Positions 1 to 6,092 of a stretch of DNA of 8,232 nt are shown here, one piece after another. A program made the translations under genes and the position numbers. The notes beneath the pieces are model-generated. The model did no database searches. It saw nothing but the letters and a program-made list of their open reading frames with translations, and was not told the origin of the DNA. Position 1 is the first letter of the stretch; every line of letters starts with the position of its first letter. Source of the DNA: Yimella sp. (GTDB taxonomy: Bacteria; Actinomycetota; Actinomycetes; Actinomycetales; Dermatophilaceae); NCBI GenBank assembly GCA_030150425.1, contig JASLFY010000223.1, forward strand, positions 1-8,232, given 5' to 3'.

Positions 1-1
1 G

Positions 2-799
2 ACCGACGGCGCCGACCTGATCGTGGTCGCCGTGCCCTCGCAGAGCCTGCGCGAGAACCTCACGTCCTGGGGCCACGTCCTGGGCGACACGGCCCCGGTC
101 GTCTCGCTGATGAAGGGTGTCGAACTCGGCACCACCAAGCGGATGAGCGAGGTCCTGACCGAGGCGGGCGACATCGACCCGGCGCGGGTCGTGGTGCTCT
201 CCGGACCCAACCTGGCCAAGGAGATCGCCGCCCGGCAGCCGGCCGCGGCGGTCGTCGCCTCGACCAGCCCGCGGATGCGGGCGGCGGTCGCGGAGGCGTG
301 CGCGACGTCGTACTTCCGCCCCTACCTCGGCGGTGACGTGATCGGCACCGAGATCGCGGGGGCGACCAAGAACGTCATCGCGGTTGCCTGCGGCATGGCG
401 TCCGGCATGGGTATGGGCGACAACACGCTCGCCTCGTTGATCACCCGCGGGCTCGCCGAGACCGCGCGGTTGGGCACCGCACTTGGCGCGGACCCGGCGA
501 CCTTCCTCGGGCTGGCCGGCGTGGGTGACCTGGTCGCCACCTGCGCGTCGCCGCTGTCGCGCAACCGCACCTTCGGCCACGCGCTCGGCAAGGGCCACAC
601 GCTGGACGAGGCGATCGCGGCGACCAAGCAGGTCGCCGAGGGCGTGAAGTCCTGCCGGTCGATCCTCGACCTCGCGCGCACCGTCGACGTGGAGGTGCCG
701 ATCGTCGAGAACGTCGAGGCGGTCGTCTACGAGGGACGCAGCACCGCCGACGTCGCCGAGGCGCTGATGTCGCGGGCTAGGAAGCTCGAGACGAACTGA
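2..799 (+). CDS. gpsA: NAD(P)+-dependent glycerol-3-phosphate dehydrogenase, 5' end missing
   Basis: Cytosolic enzyme reducing dihydroxyacetone phosphate to sn-glycerol 3-phosphate, the backbone precursor of phospholipids. The reading frame is open from base 2, so the N-terminus (including the first GxGxxG nucleotide-binding loop) lies upstream of the window; about 265 residues are visible of a family usually near 330. Visible family motifs in order: LMKGVE, SGPNLAKEIA, the catalytic-lysine segment GATKNVIAVACG, GLAGVGDLVATC, SRNR and VAEGVKS. Stop TGA at 797-799. The 3' end overlaps the stop region of the convergent PLP-enzyme gene by 23 bases. In many actinobacteria gpsA lies next to ddl, as here (recalled, not searched). 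Identification is secure; only the start is unknown. Confidence 0.96.
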   Translation, partial: TDGADLIVVAVPSQSLRENLTSWGHVLGDTAPVVSLMKGVELGTTKRMSEVLTEAGDIDPARVVVLSGPNLAKEIAARQPAAAVVASTSPRMRAAVAEACATSYFRPYLGGDVIGTEIAGATKNVIAVACGMASGMGMGDNTLASLITRGLAETARLGTALGADPATFLGLAGVGDLVATCASPLSRNRTFGHALGKGHTLDEAIAATKQVAEGVKSCRSILDLARTVDVEVPIVENVEAVVYEGRSTADVAEALMSRARKLETN

Positions 800-1856
800 G
801 GGCGGCGTCGAGGTCGCGCCACAGGTCCTCGACGTCCTCGATCCCGACGCTGAGGCGCAGCAGTTCCTCGGGCACCGTCACGGGCTCGCCGGCGTGCCGC
901 CGACGACGTTCGATCATCGACTCGACTCCGCCCAGGCTGGTCGACGGCAACCAGAGCCGTACGGCCTGCTCGACGGCCTCTGCCGCCGTACGTCCGCCGT
1001 GGACCTCCAGCGCGAGCATTGCGCCCGAACCGGGGTACCGCACCCGCGCCACGGCCGGGTGGGTCGACGCGCGGCGCACGATCTCGGCGGCGTTGGCGCA
1101 TGCCCGCTCGAACCGTACGTGCAGGGTGCGCAGTCCGCGCAGCGCGAGCCAGGCCTCCATCGGACCCGGAATCGCCCCGCCCAAGGTGCGGGCGTTGTGC
1201 AGCGCCGCGCGCAGTTCCTCGTCCCGGGTCACGACGACGCCGAGCACCAGGTCGGAGTGGCCGGAGAGGTATTTCGTCGCGGAGTGCAGGACGATGTCGA
1301 CGCCCAGGTCGAGCGGCCGCTGCAGCAGTGGGGTGGCGAAGGTGTTGTCGCAGACGGTGACGATGCCGGACTCACGGGCCGCCTTGGCCAGCGTCGCCAG
1401 ATCGGCGACCTCCAGCATCGGGTTGGTGGGCGACTCCAGGACCACCAGGTCGGCGTGGTCCATCGCGTCGACGTACGCCGCGGTGTCGGCGATGTCCGCG
1501 CGGCGCAGGACCAGCCGGCCCGCGTCGTGCAACTGCTGCAGCAGTGAGCCGGTGCCGTTGTAGCAGTGGACCGGCGCCAGCACGGTGCCTCCCTGCGGCA
1601 CGATCGACACGACCGCCGACACCGCCGCCATCCCGCTGCCGTACGCGAGGGCCGAGCCACCTTCGAGGCCGCCGACTGCCTCCTCGAAGGCCACCCAGGT
1701 CGGGTTGGAGAACCGCCCGTACGAGTTGTCGCCACCGGCGACGAACGTGGAGGTGAACTCGACCGACGGGCCGACGCTGGCGCCGGGAGTGCGGACGGGG
1801 CGCCCGGCGGCGACCACGAGACTGGCGGGGGACAGCGGTTCGCTGCTGGAGGTCAT
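777..1856 (-). CDS. Cystathionine gamma-lyase-family PLP-dependent enzyme (Cys/Met metabolism)
   Basis: 359-residue member of the Cys/Met-metabolism PLP enzyme family (fold type I), which performs beta/gamma elimination or replacement on sulfur amino acids in the cytosol. Visible: YGRFSNPT (46-53), AYGSGMAA (71-78), Tyr99 in HCYNGT near the usual PLP-stacking tyrosine, ESPTNP (141-146), CDNTFATP with Asp170 for the pyridine nitrogen, Schiff-base Lys195 in HSATKYLSGHSD, and C-terminal SLGGVES and LRLSVGIEDVEDL. It is shorter than the usual ~380 residues: the segment after RVRYPG (271-276) is missing about 15 residues, and the usual HP..MTH stretch after GGVES reads ERRRRHAGEP. Substrate is therefore uncertain. 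ATG at 1856 gives the normal family N-terminus; the frame stays open upstream but there it is antisense to ddl. No clear Shine-Dalgarno; a leaderless start is possible. Divergent from ddl. Confidence 0.9.
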   Translation of the reverse strand: MTSSSEPLSPASLVVAAGRPVRTPGASVGPSVEFTSTFVAGGDNSYGRFSNPTWVAFEEAVGGLEGGSALAYGSGMAAVSAVVSIVPQGGTVLAPVHCYNGTGSLLQQLHDAGRLVLRRADIADTAAYVDAMDHADLVVLESPTNPMLEVADLATLAKAARESGIVTVCDNTFATPLLQRPLDLGVDIVLHSATKYLSGHSDLVLGVVVTRDEELRAALHNARTLGGAIPGPMEAWLALRGLRTLHVRFERACANAAEIVRRASTHPAVARVRYPGSGAMLALEVHGGRTAAEAVEQAVRLWLPSTSLGGVESMIERRRRHAGEPVTVPEELLRLSVGIEDVEDLWRDLDAALSSSRAS

Positions 1857-1863
1857 GGGTCCA

Positions 1864-1869
1864 AGGGTG
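1864..1869 (-). promoter_or_regulatory. Candidate -10 element for the PLP-enzyme gene (leaderless start)
   Basis: On the minus strand the hexamer CACCCT ends 7 bases before ATG 1856, the same spacing seen at ddl. It matches the actinobacterial TANNNT pattern at A2 and T6 but not T1. No recognisable -35 was found. This is inferred from position and the absence of a Shine-Dalgarno sequence. Confidence 0.3.
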
Positions 1870-1949
1870 ACAGACGTCGCGGGCGGCTCCGGCGCAGGCT
1901 GCAGCGGGGCACCCCGGTGCGTCCCGCCACTCCTGCGGCGACGGCCGGT

Positions 1950-1955
1950 TAGGCT
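1950..1955 (+). promoter_or_regulatory. Candidate -10 element for ddl (TAGGCT)
   Basis: TAGGCT fits the actinobacterial -10 pattern TANNNT and ends 7 bases before the ddl ATG, so transcription would begin at or next to the start codon (leaderless mRNA). There is no purine-rich Shine-Dalgarno between it and the ATG. The surrounding 12-mer GCCGGTTAGGCT (1944-1955) recurs exactly upstream of the DAK2 gene (8016-8027). No good -35 hexamer is visible. Confidence 0.5.
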
Positions 1956-1962
1956 TCCGGCG

Positions 1963-3123
1963 ATGAACACGCCAGCCGCAGCCACCGAGCCCGTCGCCGA
2001 CTCCGCCGAGCCGTCCACCGGTCGCAAGCCGGTCGTCGCCCTCGTTTTCGGTGGGCGGTCCTCCGAACACGCCGTCTCCTGCGCGACCGCGGCCAGCGTG
2101 CTCCAGGCCATCGACCGGGACCGCTTCGAGGTCCTGCCGATCGGTATCACCCCGACCGGCCGGTGGGTGCTGATGGCGGACGACCCCGAGCCGCTGCGGC
2201 TGACCGCCGCGCGCAGCCCGCAGGTGTCCGGCGACCGCGAGATCGTGCTCAGCCCCGACCCGGCGAACCGGTCGATCATGGTCCGCGAACCCGGCGACAT
2301 CCCGCGCGAACTCGGCACCGTCGACGTCGTCTTCCCGTTGCTGCACGGCCCGTTCGGTGAGGACGGCACCCTGCAGGGACTGCTCGAACTGTCCGACACC
2401 CGCTACGTCGGCTCCGGCGTCTCCGCGTCCGCGGTGATGATGGACAAGCACCTCATGAAGGTCGTCTTCCGCGCGGCCGGACTGCCGGTCGGGCCGTACG
2501 TCCTCATCACGGACAAGGAGTGGCAGCGCGACAAGGCCGCCGCGATGGAGCCGGTCGCCGCGCTCGGATGGCCGGTGTTCGTGAAGCCGGCGCGCGCCGG
2601 TTCCAGTCAGGGCGTCTCGCGGGCCACCGACCGGGCCGAGCTCGAGGCGGCGATCGAGGCTGCGCGCGAACACGACCCGAAGGTGCTGGTCGAGGGTGCG
2701 ATCGAGGGTCGCGAGGTGGAGTGCGGCGTGCTCGAGGGCCGCGGGAGCGACCTGCCGCGCGTGTCGCCGATCGGTGAGATCGCGGTCTCCCACGAGAACC
2801 ACACCTTCTACGACTTCGAGGCGAAGTACCTCGACGACTCTGCGAGCCTGAGCTGCCCGGCCGACCTTCCGCCGGCCGCGGTGGAGGAGATCCAGCAGCT
2901 GTCGATCCGCGCGTTCGACGCGGCCGGTTGCGAGGGGCTGTCCCGGGTCGACTGGTTCTACGGCCCGGACGGCACGCTCACCCTGAACGAGATCAACACG
3001 ATGCCGGGCTTCACGCCGTCGTCGATGTACCCGCGGGTGTGGGCGGCGGCCGGGATCGACTACCCGAGCCTGATCACCGAACTGATCGAGCTCGCGCTGC
3101 AGCGGCGGGTCGGCCTGCGCTGA
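1963..3123 (+). CDS. ddl: D-alanine--D-alanine ligase
   Basis: ATP-grasp enzyme of 386 residues joining two D-alanines for peptidoglycan precursor synthesis in the cytosol. Visible: N-terminal FGGRSSEHAVSC (29-40, Glu35 for the first D-Ala), LHGPFGEDG (127-135), YVGSGVSASA (148-157), ATP-binding VFVKPARAGSSQG (205-217, Lys208), EGREVECGV (248-256), the substrate-loop FYDFEAKY (282-289), and Mg-binding Asp330, Glu343 and Asn345 in DWFYGPDG and NEINTMPGF. Tyr289 is at the position that in E. coli DdlB (Tyr216) goes with D-Ala rather than D-lactate specificity, so an ordinary ligase is expected. ATG 1963 is chosen because the conserved core begins at residue 24 and a -10-like TAGGCT sits just upstream; the longer open frame starting further left is antisense to the PLP-enzyme gene. 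The stop codon abuts the stop of the convergent DUF3515 gene. Confidence 0.97.
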   Translation: MNTPAAATEPVADSAEPSTGRKPVVALVFGGRSSEHAVSCATAASVLQAIDRDRFEVLPIGITPTGRWVLMADDPEPLRLTAARSPQVSGDREIVLSPDPANRSIMVREPGDIPRELGTVDVVFPLLHGPFGEDGTLQGLLELSDTRYVGSGVSASAVMMDKHLMKVVFRAAGLPVGPYVLITDKEWQRDKAAAMEPVAALGWPVFVKPARAGSSQGVSRATDRAELEAAIEAAREHDPKVLVEGAIEGREVECGVLEGRGSDLPRVSPIGEIAVSHENHTFYDFEAKYLDDSASLSCPADLPPAAVEEIQQLSIRAFDAAGCEGLSRVDWFYGPDGTLTLNEINTMPGFTPSSMYPRVWAAAGIDYPSLITELIELALQRRVGLR

Positions 3124-3570
3124 TCAGGTGCAGCGGTGCTCGCCCTGCGGAATCGTGCGCGCGACGCCGGTGAACGCCGCGAGCACCTCCGGCAGGTACT
3201 GCTTCGGCAGCAGCACCTCGATCGCGGGGGAGCGCCCGTAGGTCTCGGCCTTGGTGCCGTCGGACAGGGTCGTCAGCACCCAGTCGACGTCGTCGACGGT
3301 GAGACAGTTCGGCGACGGTGCGGGTGTCACCGCACCGCACCGGGCGATGATCGCCGGGTCGCCCCAGGCGGCAGCGGCGTCGGCGCCATCGGAGATCCTT
3401 CGGCGGTCCTTCCCGGCGACCGTACGCGGCCAGGCGGCAGCGGCCTTCGCGCACAACGGATCGCCGTGGCTGGGCGCGGAGGCCACCTCGACGGTGTTGC
3501 TGCAGCCCGCCACCGACGCGACCAGGGCTACGCCGACGGCGACGCGGCTCAGACGTTGACGACGGTGCAC
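3124..3570 (-). CDS. DUF3515-family predicted lipoprotein
   Basis: 148-residue protein of unknown function. Its N-terminus is a classical lipoprotein signal: HRRQR, hydrophobic VAVGVALVASV, then lipobox VAGC with Cys23 as the acylation site, so it should be anchored to the outer face of the membrane. The mature part contains C39, C78 and C89 plus a terminal C147; the WVLTTLSDGTKAETYGRSPAIEVLLP stretch is represented by residues from about 96 to 121 and fits what I recall of the DUF3515 family, commonly found between ddl and thiL in actinobacteria. Start GTG 3570 lies inside the end of the Lrp-like gene (22-base overlap), suggesting translational coupling; no better in-frame start precedes the signal sequence. 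Its TGA abuts the ddl TGA, with no base between. Confidence 0.85.
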   Translation of the reverse strand: MHRRQRLSRVAVGVALVASVAGCSNTVEVASAPSHGDPLCAKAAAAWPRTVAGKDRRRISDGADAAAAWGDPAIIARCGAVTPAPSPNCLTVDDVDWVLTTLSDGTKAETYGRSPAIEVLLPKQYLPEVLAAFTGVARTIPQGEHRCT

Positions 3571-3782
3571 GTGAGGGTGCGGGTGATTCCCGAGATCTCC
3601 TGGATCCGCGCGATGACCAGTCGACCCAGCTCGTCGACGGTCGCGGCCTCGATCCGGGCGATGACGTCGTACGGGCCGGTGACGTCCTCGGCGGACACGA
3701 CTCCGTTGATCTGCGCGACGGCGGTGGCCACGGAGTGTGCCTTGCCGACCTCGGACTGGATCAGGATGTAGGCCTGGACCAT
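3549..3782 (-). CDS. Stand-alone Lrp/AsnC ligand-binding (RAM) domain protein
   Basis: 77-residue protein equal to the C-terminal effector-binding domain of Lrp/AsnC regulators, without the helix-turn-helix half. Visible features: MVQAYILIQSEVGKA at the start (first beta strand), VTGPYDVIARIEA (34-46) which is the hallmark of the domain, and SGITRTLTCTVV at the end. Such proteins form alpha-beta sandwich oligomers and often bind amino acids; without DNA-binding ability this one may sense a ligand or modify a full-length Lrp, which is inference. ATG 3782 is preceded by GGGAG (3788-3792) at a 5-base spacing. It is first in a two-gene unit with the DUF3515 lipoprotein, which it overlaps by 22 bases, and it is divergent from thiL. 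Confidence 0.93.
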   Translation of the reverse strand: MVQAYILIQSEVGKAHSVATAVAQINGVVSAEDVTGPYDVIARIEAATVDELGRLVIARIQEISGITRTLTCTVVNV

Positions 3783-3802
3783 GACGTCTCCCACTGGTTC
3801 AG

Positions 3803-3821
3803 GCGCAGCGCGCCGCTGCGC
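3803..3821 (-). promoter_or_regulatory. GC-rich hairpin in the leader of the Lrp-like gene
   Basis: A perfect 8-base inverted repeat, GCGCAGCG and CGCTGCGC, around a 3-base loop. It lies about 20 bases upstream of ATG 3782 and just before the GGGAG ribosome-binding site, inside the probable 5' untranslated region. It has no following T-tract in either direction. It could modulate translation or RNA stability, or be chance in a GC-rich region. Confidence 0.4.
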
Positions 3822-3864
3822 TCGTCGGTTCCCGGTCGACTGGCCGACCGCTTCTGCAGGGCAG

Positions 3865-3870
3865 ACGCTA
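3865..3870 (-). promoter_or_regulatory. Candidate -10 element for the Lrp-like/DUF3515 unit
   Basis: On the minus strand the hexamer reads TAGCGT, matching TANNNT. Transcription would begin near 3858 and give a leader of about 75 bases containing the 3803-3821 hairpin. No convincing -35 is present at 17-18 bases, so confidence is low. Confidence 0.3.
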
Positions 3871-3905
3871 CCGCGCCGTACGACGCCGTGTGGCGAGGGT
3901 CCAGA

Positions 3906-4862
3906 ATGAGTCGGATGGACGCCCGAACACTCGCCGACGTGCACGAGGACGACGTGTTGGCCGAGATCTTCCCGGAGTTGCCCACCCGACCCGAGGTGCG
4001 TCTCGGCGTCGGCGACGACACGGCCCTGCTGGGGGTGCCGACCGGCGCCGTGCTGGTCACGACCGACTCGATGGTGCTGGGGCGCGACTTCCTGGACGAC
4101 TGGTCCACCGGCGTCGACGTCGGCCGCAAACTCGTCACCCAGAATCTCGCCGACATCGCCGCGATGGGCGGATACCCGACCGCGGTGGTGGTCTCGCTGA
4201 TGGCCGGTCACGACACGACGCTCCAGTGGTGCAAGGAGTTCAACTCCGGTGTGGCGCAGGGCTGTTCGGAGGCCGACGTGGCCGTGGTCGGGGGAGACCT
4301 GAGTTCCGCACCGCAGCGCTCGCGGGTCGTCAGCATCACCGCGCTGGGCGAGCTGCCGGGTCCGATGGTGCTGCGCTCCGGTGCCCGCGTCGGAGACCTG
4401 ATCGCCGTCTCGGACCGGCTCGGGCGGTCGGACGCCGGCCTGCGGCTGTTGCAGCAGGGCCGCAGCGCGCAGGCGCCGGAGCTCGTCGACTTCCACCGCC
4501 GACCGGTGTGCCGACTGACGGCGGGTCCGCAGGCGGCCGCCGCCGGCGCCACCGCGATGATGGACATCAGCGACGGGCTCGTACGCGATGCGCGACGCAT
4601 CGCCTCCTCCAGCCGCGTACGCCTCGAACTCGATCACGCCCGACTCGAGCCGTTCGCCGCAGCGCTCGAACCCGCCGTCGGACAGGACGCCTGGCAGTGC
4701 GTGCTCAGCGGCGGCGAGGAACACACCCTGCTGGCGTGTTTCCCTGCCGATGCACAGTTGCCGGACGGATGGACCGTCGTCGGGGCGGTGACCGCAGGGT
4801 CCGGCGTCGGCCTCGACGGCGCCGACCCCGGCCAGGGCGGCTGGGACCACTTCGGTCACTGA
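3906..4862 (+). CDS. thiL: Thiamine-monophosphate kinase
   Basis: 318-residue enzyme phosphorylating thiamine monophosphate to thiamine diphosphate with ATP, the last step of cofactor synthesis. Visible ThiL motifs: LGVGDDTALL (33-42, metal/ATP-binding GDD), TTDSMVLGRDF (52-62), the long conserved block DVGRKLVTQNLADIAAMG (71-88), VVGGDLS (127-133), ARVGDLIAVS (160-169), DISDGL (220-225) and SGGEEHTLLA (268-277), where the second E replaces the more usual D. Length is normal. Two starts are possible. ATG 3906 has GAGGG (3895-3899) at a 6-base spacing; ATG 3915 would be leaderless behind a -10-like CAGAAT (3902-3907), with the same spacing as ddl, and would shorten the protein by three residues. 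I use 3906 for the ribosome-binding site. The end overlaps the convergent apbE by 7 bases. Confidence 0.95.
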   Translation: MSRMDARTLADVHEDDVLAEIFPELPTRPEVRLGVGDDTALLGVPTGAVLVTTDSMVLGRDFLDDWSTGVDVGRKLVTQNLADIAAMGGYPTAVVVSLMAGHDTTLQWCKEFNSGVAQGCSEADVAVVGGDLSSAPQRSRVVSITALGELPGPMVLRSGARVGDLIAVSDRLGRSDAGLRLLQQGRSAQAPELVDFHRRPVCRLTAGPQAAAAGATAMMDISDGLVRDARRIASSSRVRLELDHARLEPFAAALEPAVGQDAWQCVLSGGEEHTLLACFPADAQLPDGWTVVGAVTAGSGVGLDGADPGQGGWDHFGH

Positions 4863-5608
4863 TCGTCGGTGTGCTCCAGCGTGATCACGGTGTAGCGCGG
4901 GTCCCACGCCCGCAGCCGGGCCGGCGTGTCCGCATCACCCACGAACAGCGCGGTGGCCCAGATGTCCGCCCAGAGAACGTCCGGTCCGATGACCGTCACC
5001 GACCCGGTGTGTGCGCTCGGGCGGCCGGTCCGCGGGTCGATCAGGTGGTCACCGCGGGCGTACCGGCCGGAGGTGGCCAGTCCGGCGCGGGACAGCGGGA
5101 CCGTACGCGCGATGGTGTCAGGGTGGCTCGGCTGCTGGATGCCGACGTGCCAGGGCTCGTGAGGAGCGCCGCCGGCGTACAGGTCGCCGCCGGCGTTGAT
5201 GCAGTACGACTGGCTGCTCAACCCGTCGAGGATCGTCGCCGCCTGACCGATCGCCCAGCCCTTGACCGCCCCGCTCGGGTCGAACCGGCGTACGCCGTCG
5301 GCGTCCGGTAGATCGGCGTCGAAGGCGCCGCCGGTCAGTTCCCGGGCCGCCGCGCAGACGTCGGCGATGTAGCCGACGGCGCCGGTCAGTTGGTCCAGCT
5401 CGACCTCGGCCCGGCGCAGGCGCGAGACCGGACTGTTCGGGTCGTACGTGGAGAACACCGAGTCGATCCAGCGCAACCGGCGGAAGGCCCGGTCCACGAC
5501 CTGCTCGACCATCGGATCGTGCAGTCCGGGACCGCGCAGATGGATGGACACCGGCAGTCCCATGACCTGTTCGACGAAGGCACGCTTGGGCTGTGTCTGG
5601 GTGAGCAT
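4856..5608 (-). CDS. apbE: ApbE-family FAD:protein FMN transferase
   Basis: 250-residue enzyme that moves FMN from FAD onto a Thr/Ser of a target protein, releasing AMP. Visible ApbE motifs: VMGLPVSIHL (15-24), DSVFSTYDPNSPVSRL (49-64), TGGAFDAD (92-99), DPSGAVKGWAI (110-120), NAGGDLYAGG (138-147), TSGRYARGDHLIDPRTG (179-195), and ADIWATAL (214-221), whose Asp215 and Thr219 match the metal-binding Asp and Thr of the family. No signal peptide or lipobox precedes the domain, unlike many exported ApbE lipoproteins, so it appears cytosolic. ATG 5608 shares one base with the stop of the upstream FMN-binding gene (TGATG), a strong sign of translational coupling and of an enzyme-substrate pair. It is the last gene of the three-gene redox operon; an adjacent GTG at 5611 is an alternative start. 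Confidence 0.95.
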   Translation of the reverse strand: MLTQTQPKRAFVEQVMGLPVSIHLRGPGLHDPMVEQVVDRAFRRLRWIDSVFSTYDPNSPVSRLRRAEVELDQLTGAVGYIADVCAAARELTGGAFDADLPDADGVRRFDPSGAVKGWAIGQAATILDGLSSQSYCINAGGDLYAGGAPHEPWHVGIQQPSHPDTIARTVPLSRAGLATSGRYARGDHLIDPRTGRPSAHTGSVTVIGPDVLWADIWATALFVGDADTPARLRAWDPRYTVITLEHTDDQ

Positions 5609-6084
5609 CACAGATTTGCCTTGTCGATCGCGGACTGCAGCGACTGCAGGTAGCCGTTGGAGGTGACGGTCGCCCCGCTGACCATGTCGATCGACGCGCT
5701 CTGCCGGTCCACCACCTCCTGGTTCAGGATCGGCAGCGCCTGGCTGTTGATCTCCTGGTCGCGGCCGTTCCCGTTGGGGTAGACCACCGCGGTCGACGCG
5801 GTGATCTTCCCGTGCGAGACGGTGATCTGCACCTGCACCGGGCCCCAGCGGGTGTCGACGGAGTCCCCGGTGTAGGTGCCCGAGCTGCTGCTGTTGTTGC
5901 TCGCCGTGGCGCTGGGGGTGACCGCTGCGGGGTCGGCGCCGACCGCGGAGTTCGCCTGGGCGGTCGTCGAACTCTGGTGCACCGCGGTCGCGCCGGCCAT
6001 CGACGAGCTCAGACTGGTGCGATAGCTGAACAACAGGACCAGCACGGTCAGCGTGCTCATGGCCCACAGGGTGATGCGTCTCAT
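5608..6084 (-). CDS. Membrane-anchored FMN-binding domain protein (covalently flavinylated)
   Basis: 158-residue protein predicted to carry covalent FMN outside the membrane. Residues 1-22 form a short signal anchor (MRRITL, then a hydrophobic stretch to LLFSY) with the positive end inside; there is no lipobox. Residues about 31-72 are a Ser/Thr/Ala-rich, probably disordered linker. The rest is an FMN_bind domain: YTGDSVDTRWGPVQVQITV (71-89), VYPNGNGRDQEIN, and the flavinylation motif DMVSGATVTSNGYLQSLQ (133-150), in which Thr139 of SGAT is the expected FMN attachment site by comparison with NqrC/RnfG-type proteins. ATG 6084 is preceded by GAGGA (6090-6094), which overlaps the stop codon of the upstream flavocytochrome gene. 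The next gene, apbE, encodes the expected modifying enzyme. It most likely accepts electrons from the upstream membrane reductase. Confidence 0.93.
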   Translation of the reverse strand: MRRITLWAMSTLTVLVLLFSYRTSLSSSMAGATAVHQSSTTAQANSAVGADPAAVTPSATASNNSSSSGTYTGDSVDTRWGPVQVQITVSHGKITASTAVVYPNGNGRDQEINSQALPILNQEVVDRQSASIDMVSGATVTSNGYLQSLQSAIDKANL

Positions 6085-6092
6085 GACGTTCC

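Noticed and set aside
1906..1920. Small dyad (GCACC, 2-base gap, GGTGC) between the PLP-enzyme and ddl starts
   Set aside because: Five-base arms in a very GC-rich 106-base region are expected by chance, the 2-base loop is poor for a hairpin, and no regulator motif is recognised.
1585..1962. 126-codon upstream extension of the ddl frame
   Set aside because: It runs antisense through the PLP-enzyme gene and the divergent promoter region; the conserved ligase fold starts just after ATG 1963.
1857..2399. 181-codon N-terminal extension of the PLP-enzyme frame on the minus strand
   Set aside because: It is antisense to ddl, has low-complexity Ser/Arg-rich composition, and the family N-terminus begins at ATG 1856.
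3783..4907. Long minus-strand open frame continuing upstream of the Lrp-like gene
   Set aside because: It is antisense to thiL, His/Arg/Gly-rich and has no recognisable domain; high-GC genes commonly produce such shadow frames.
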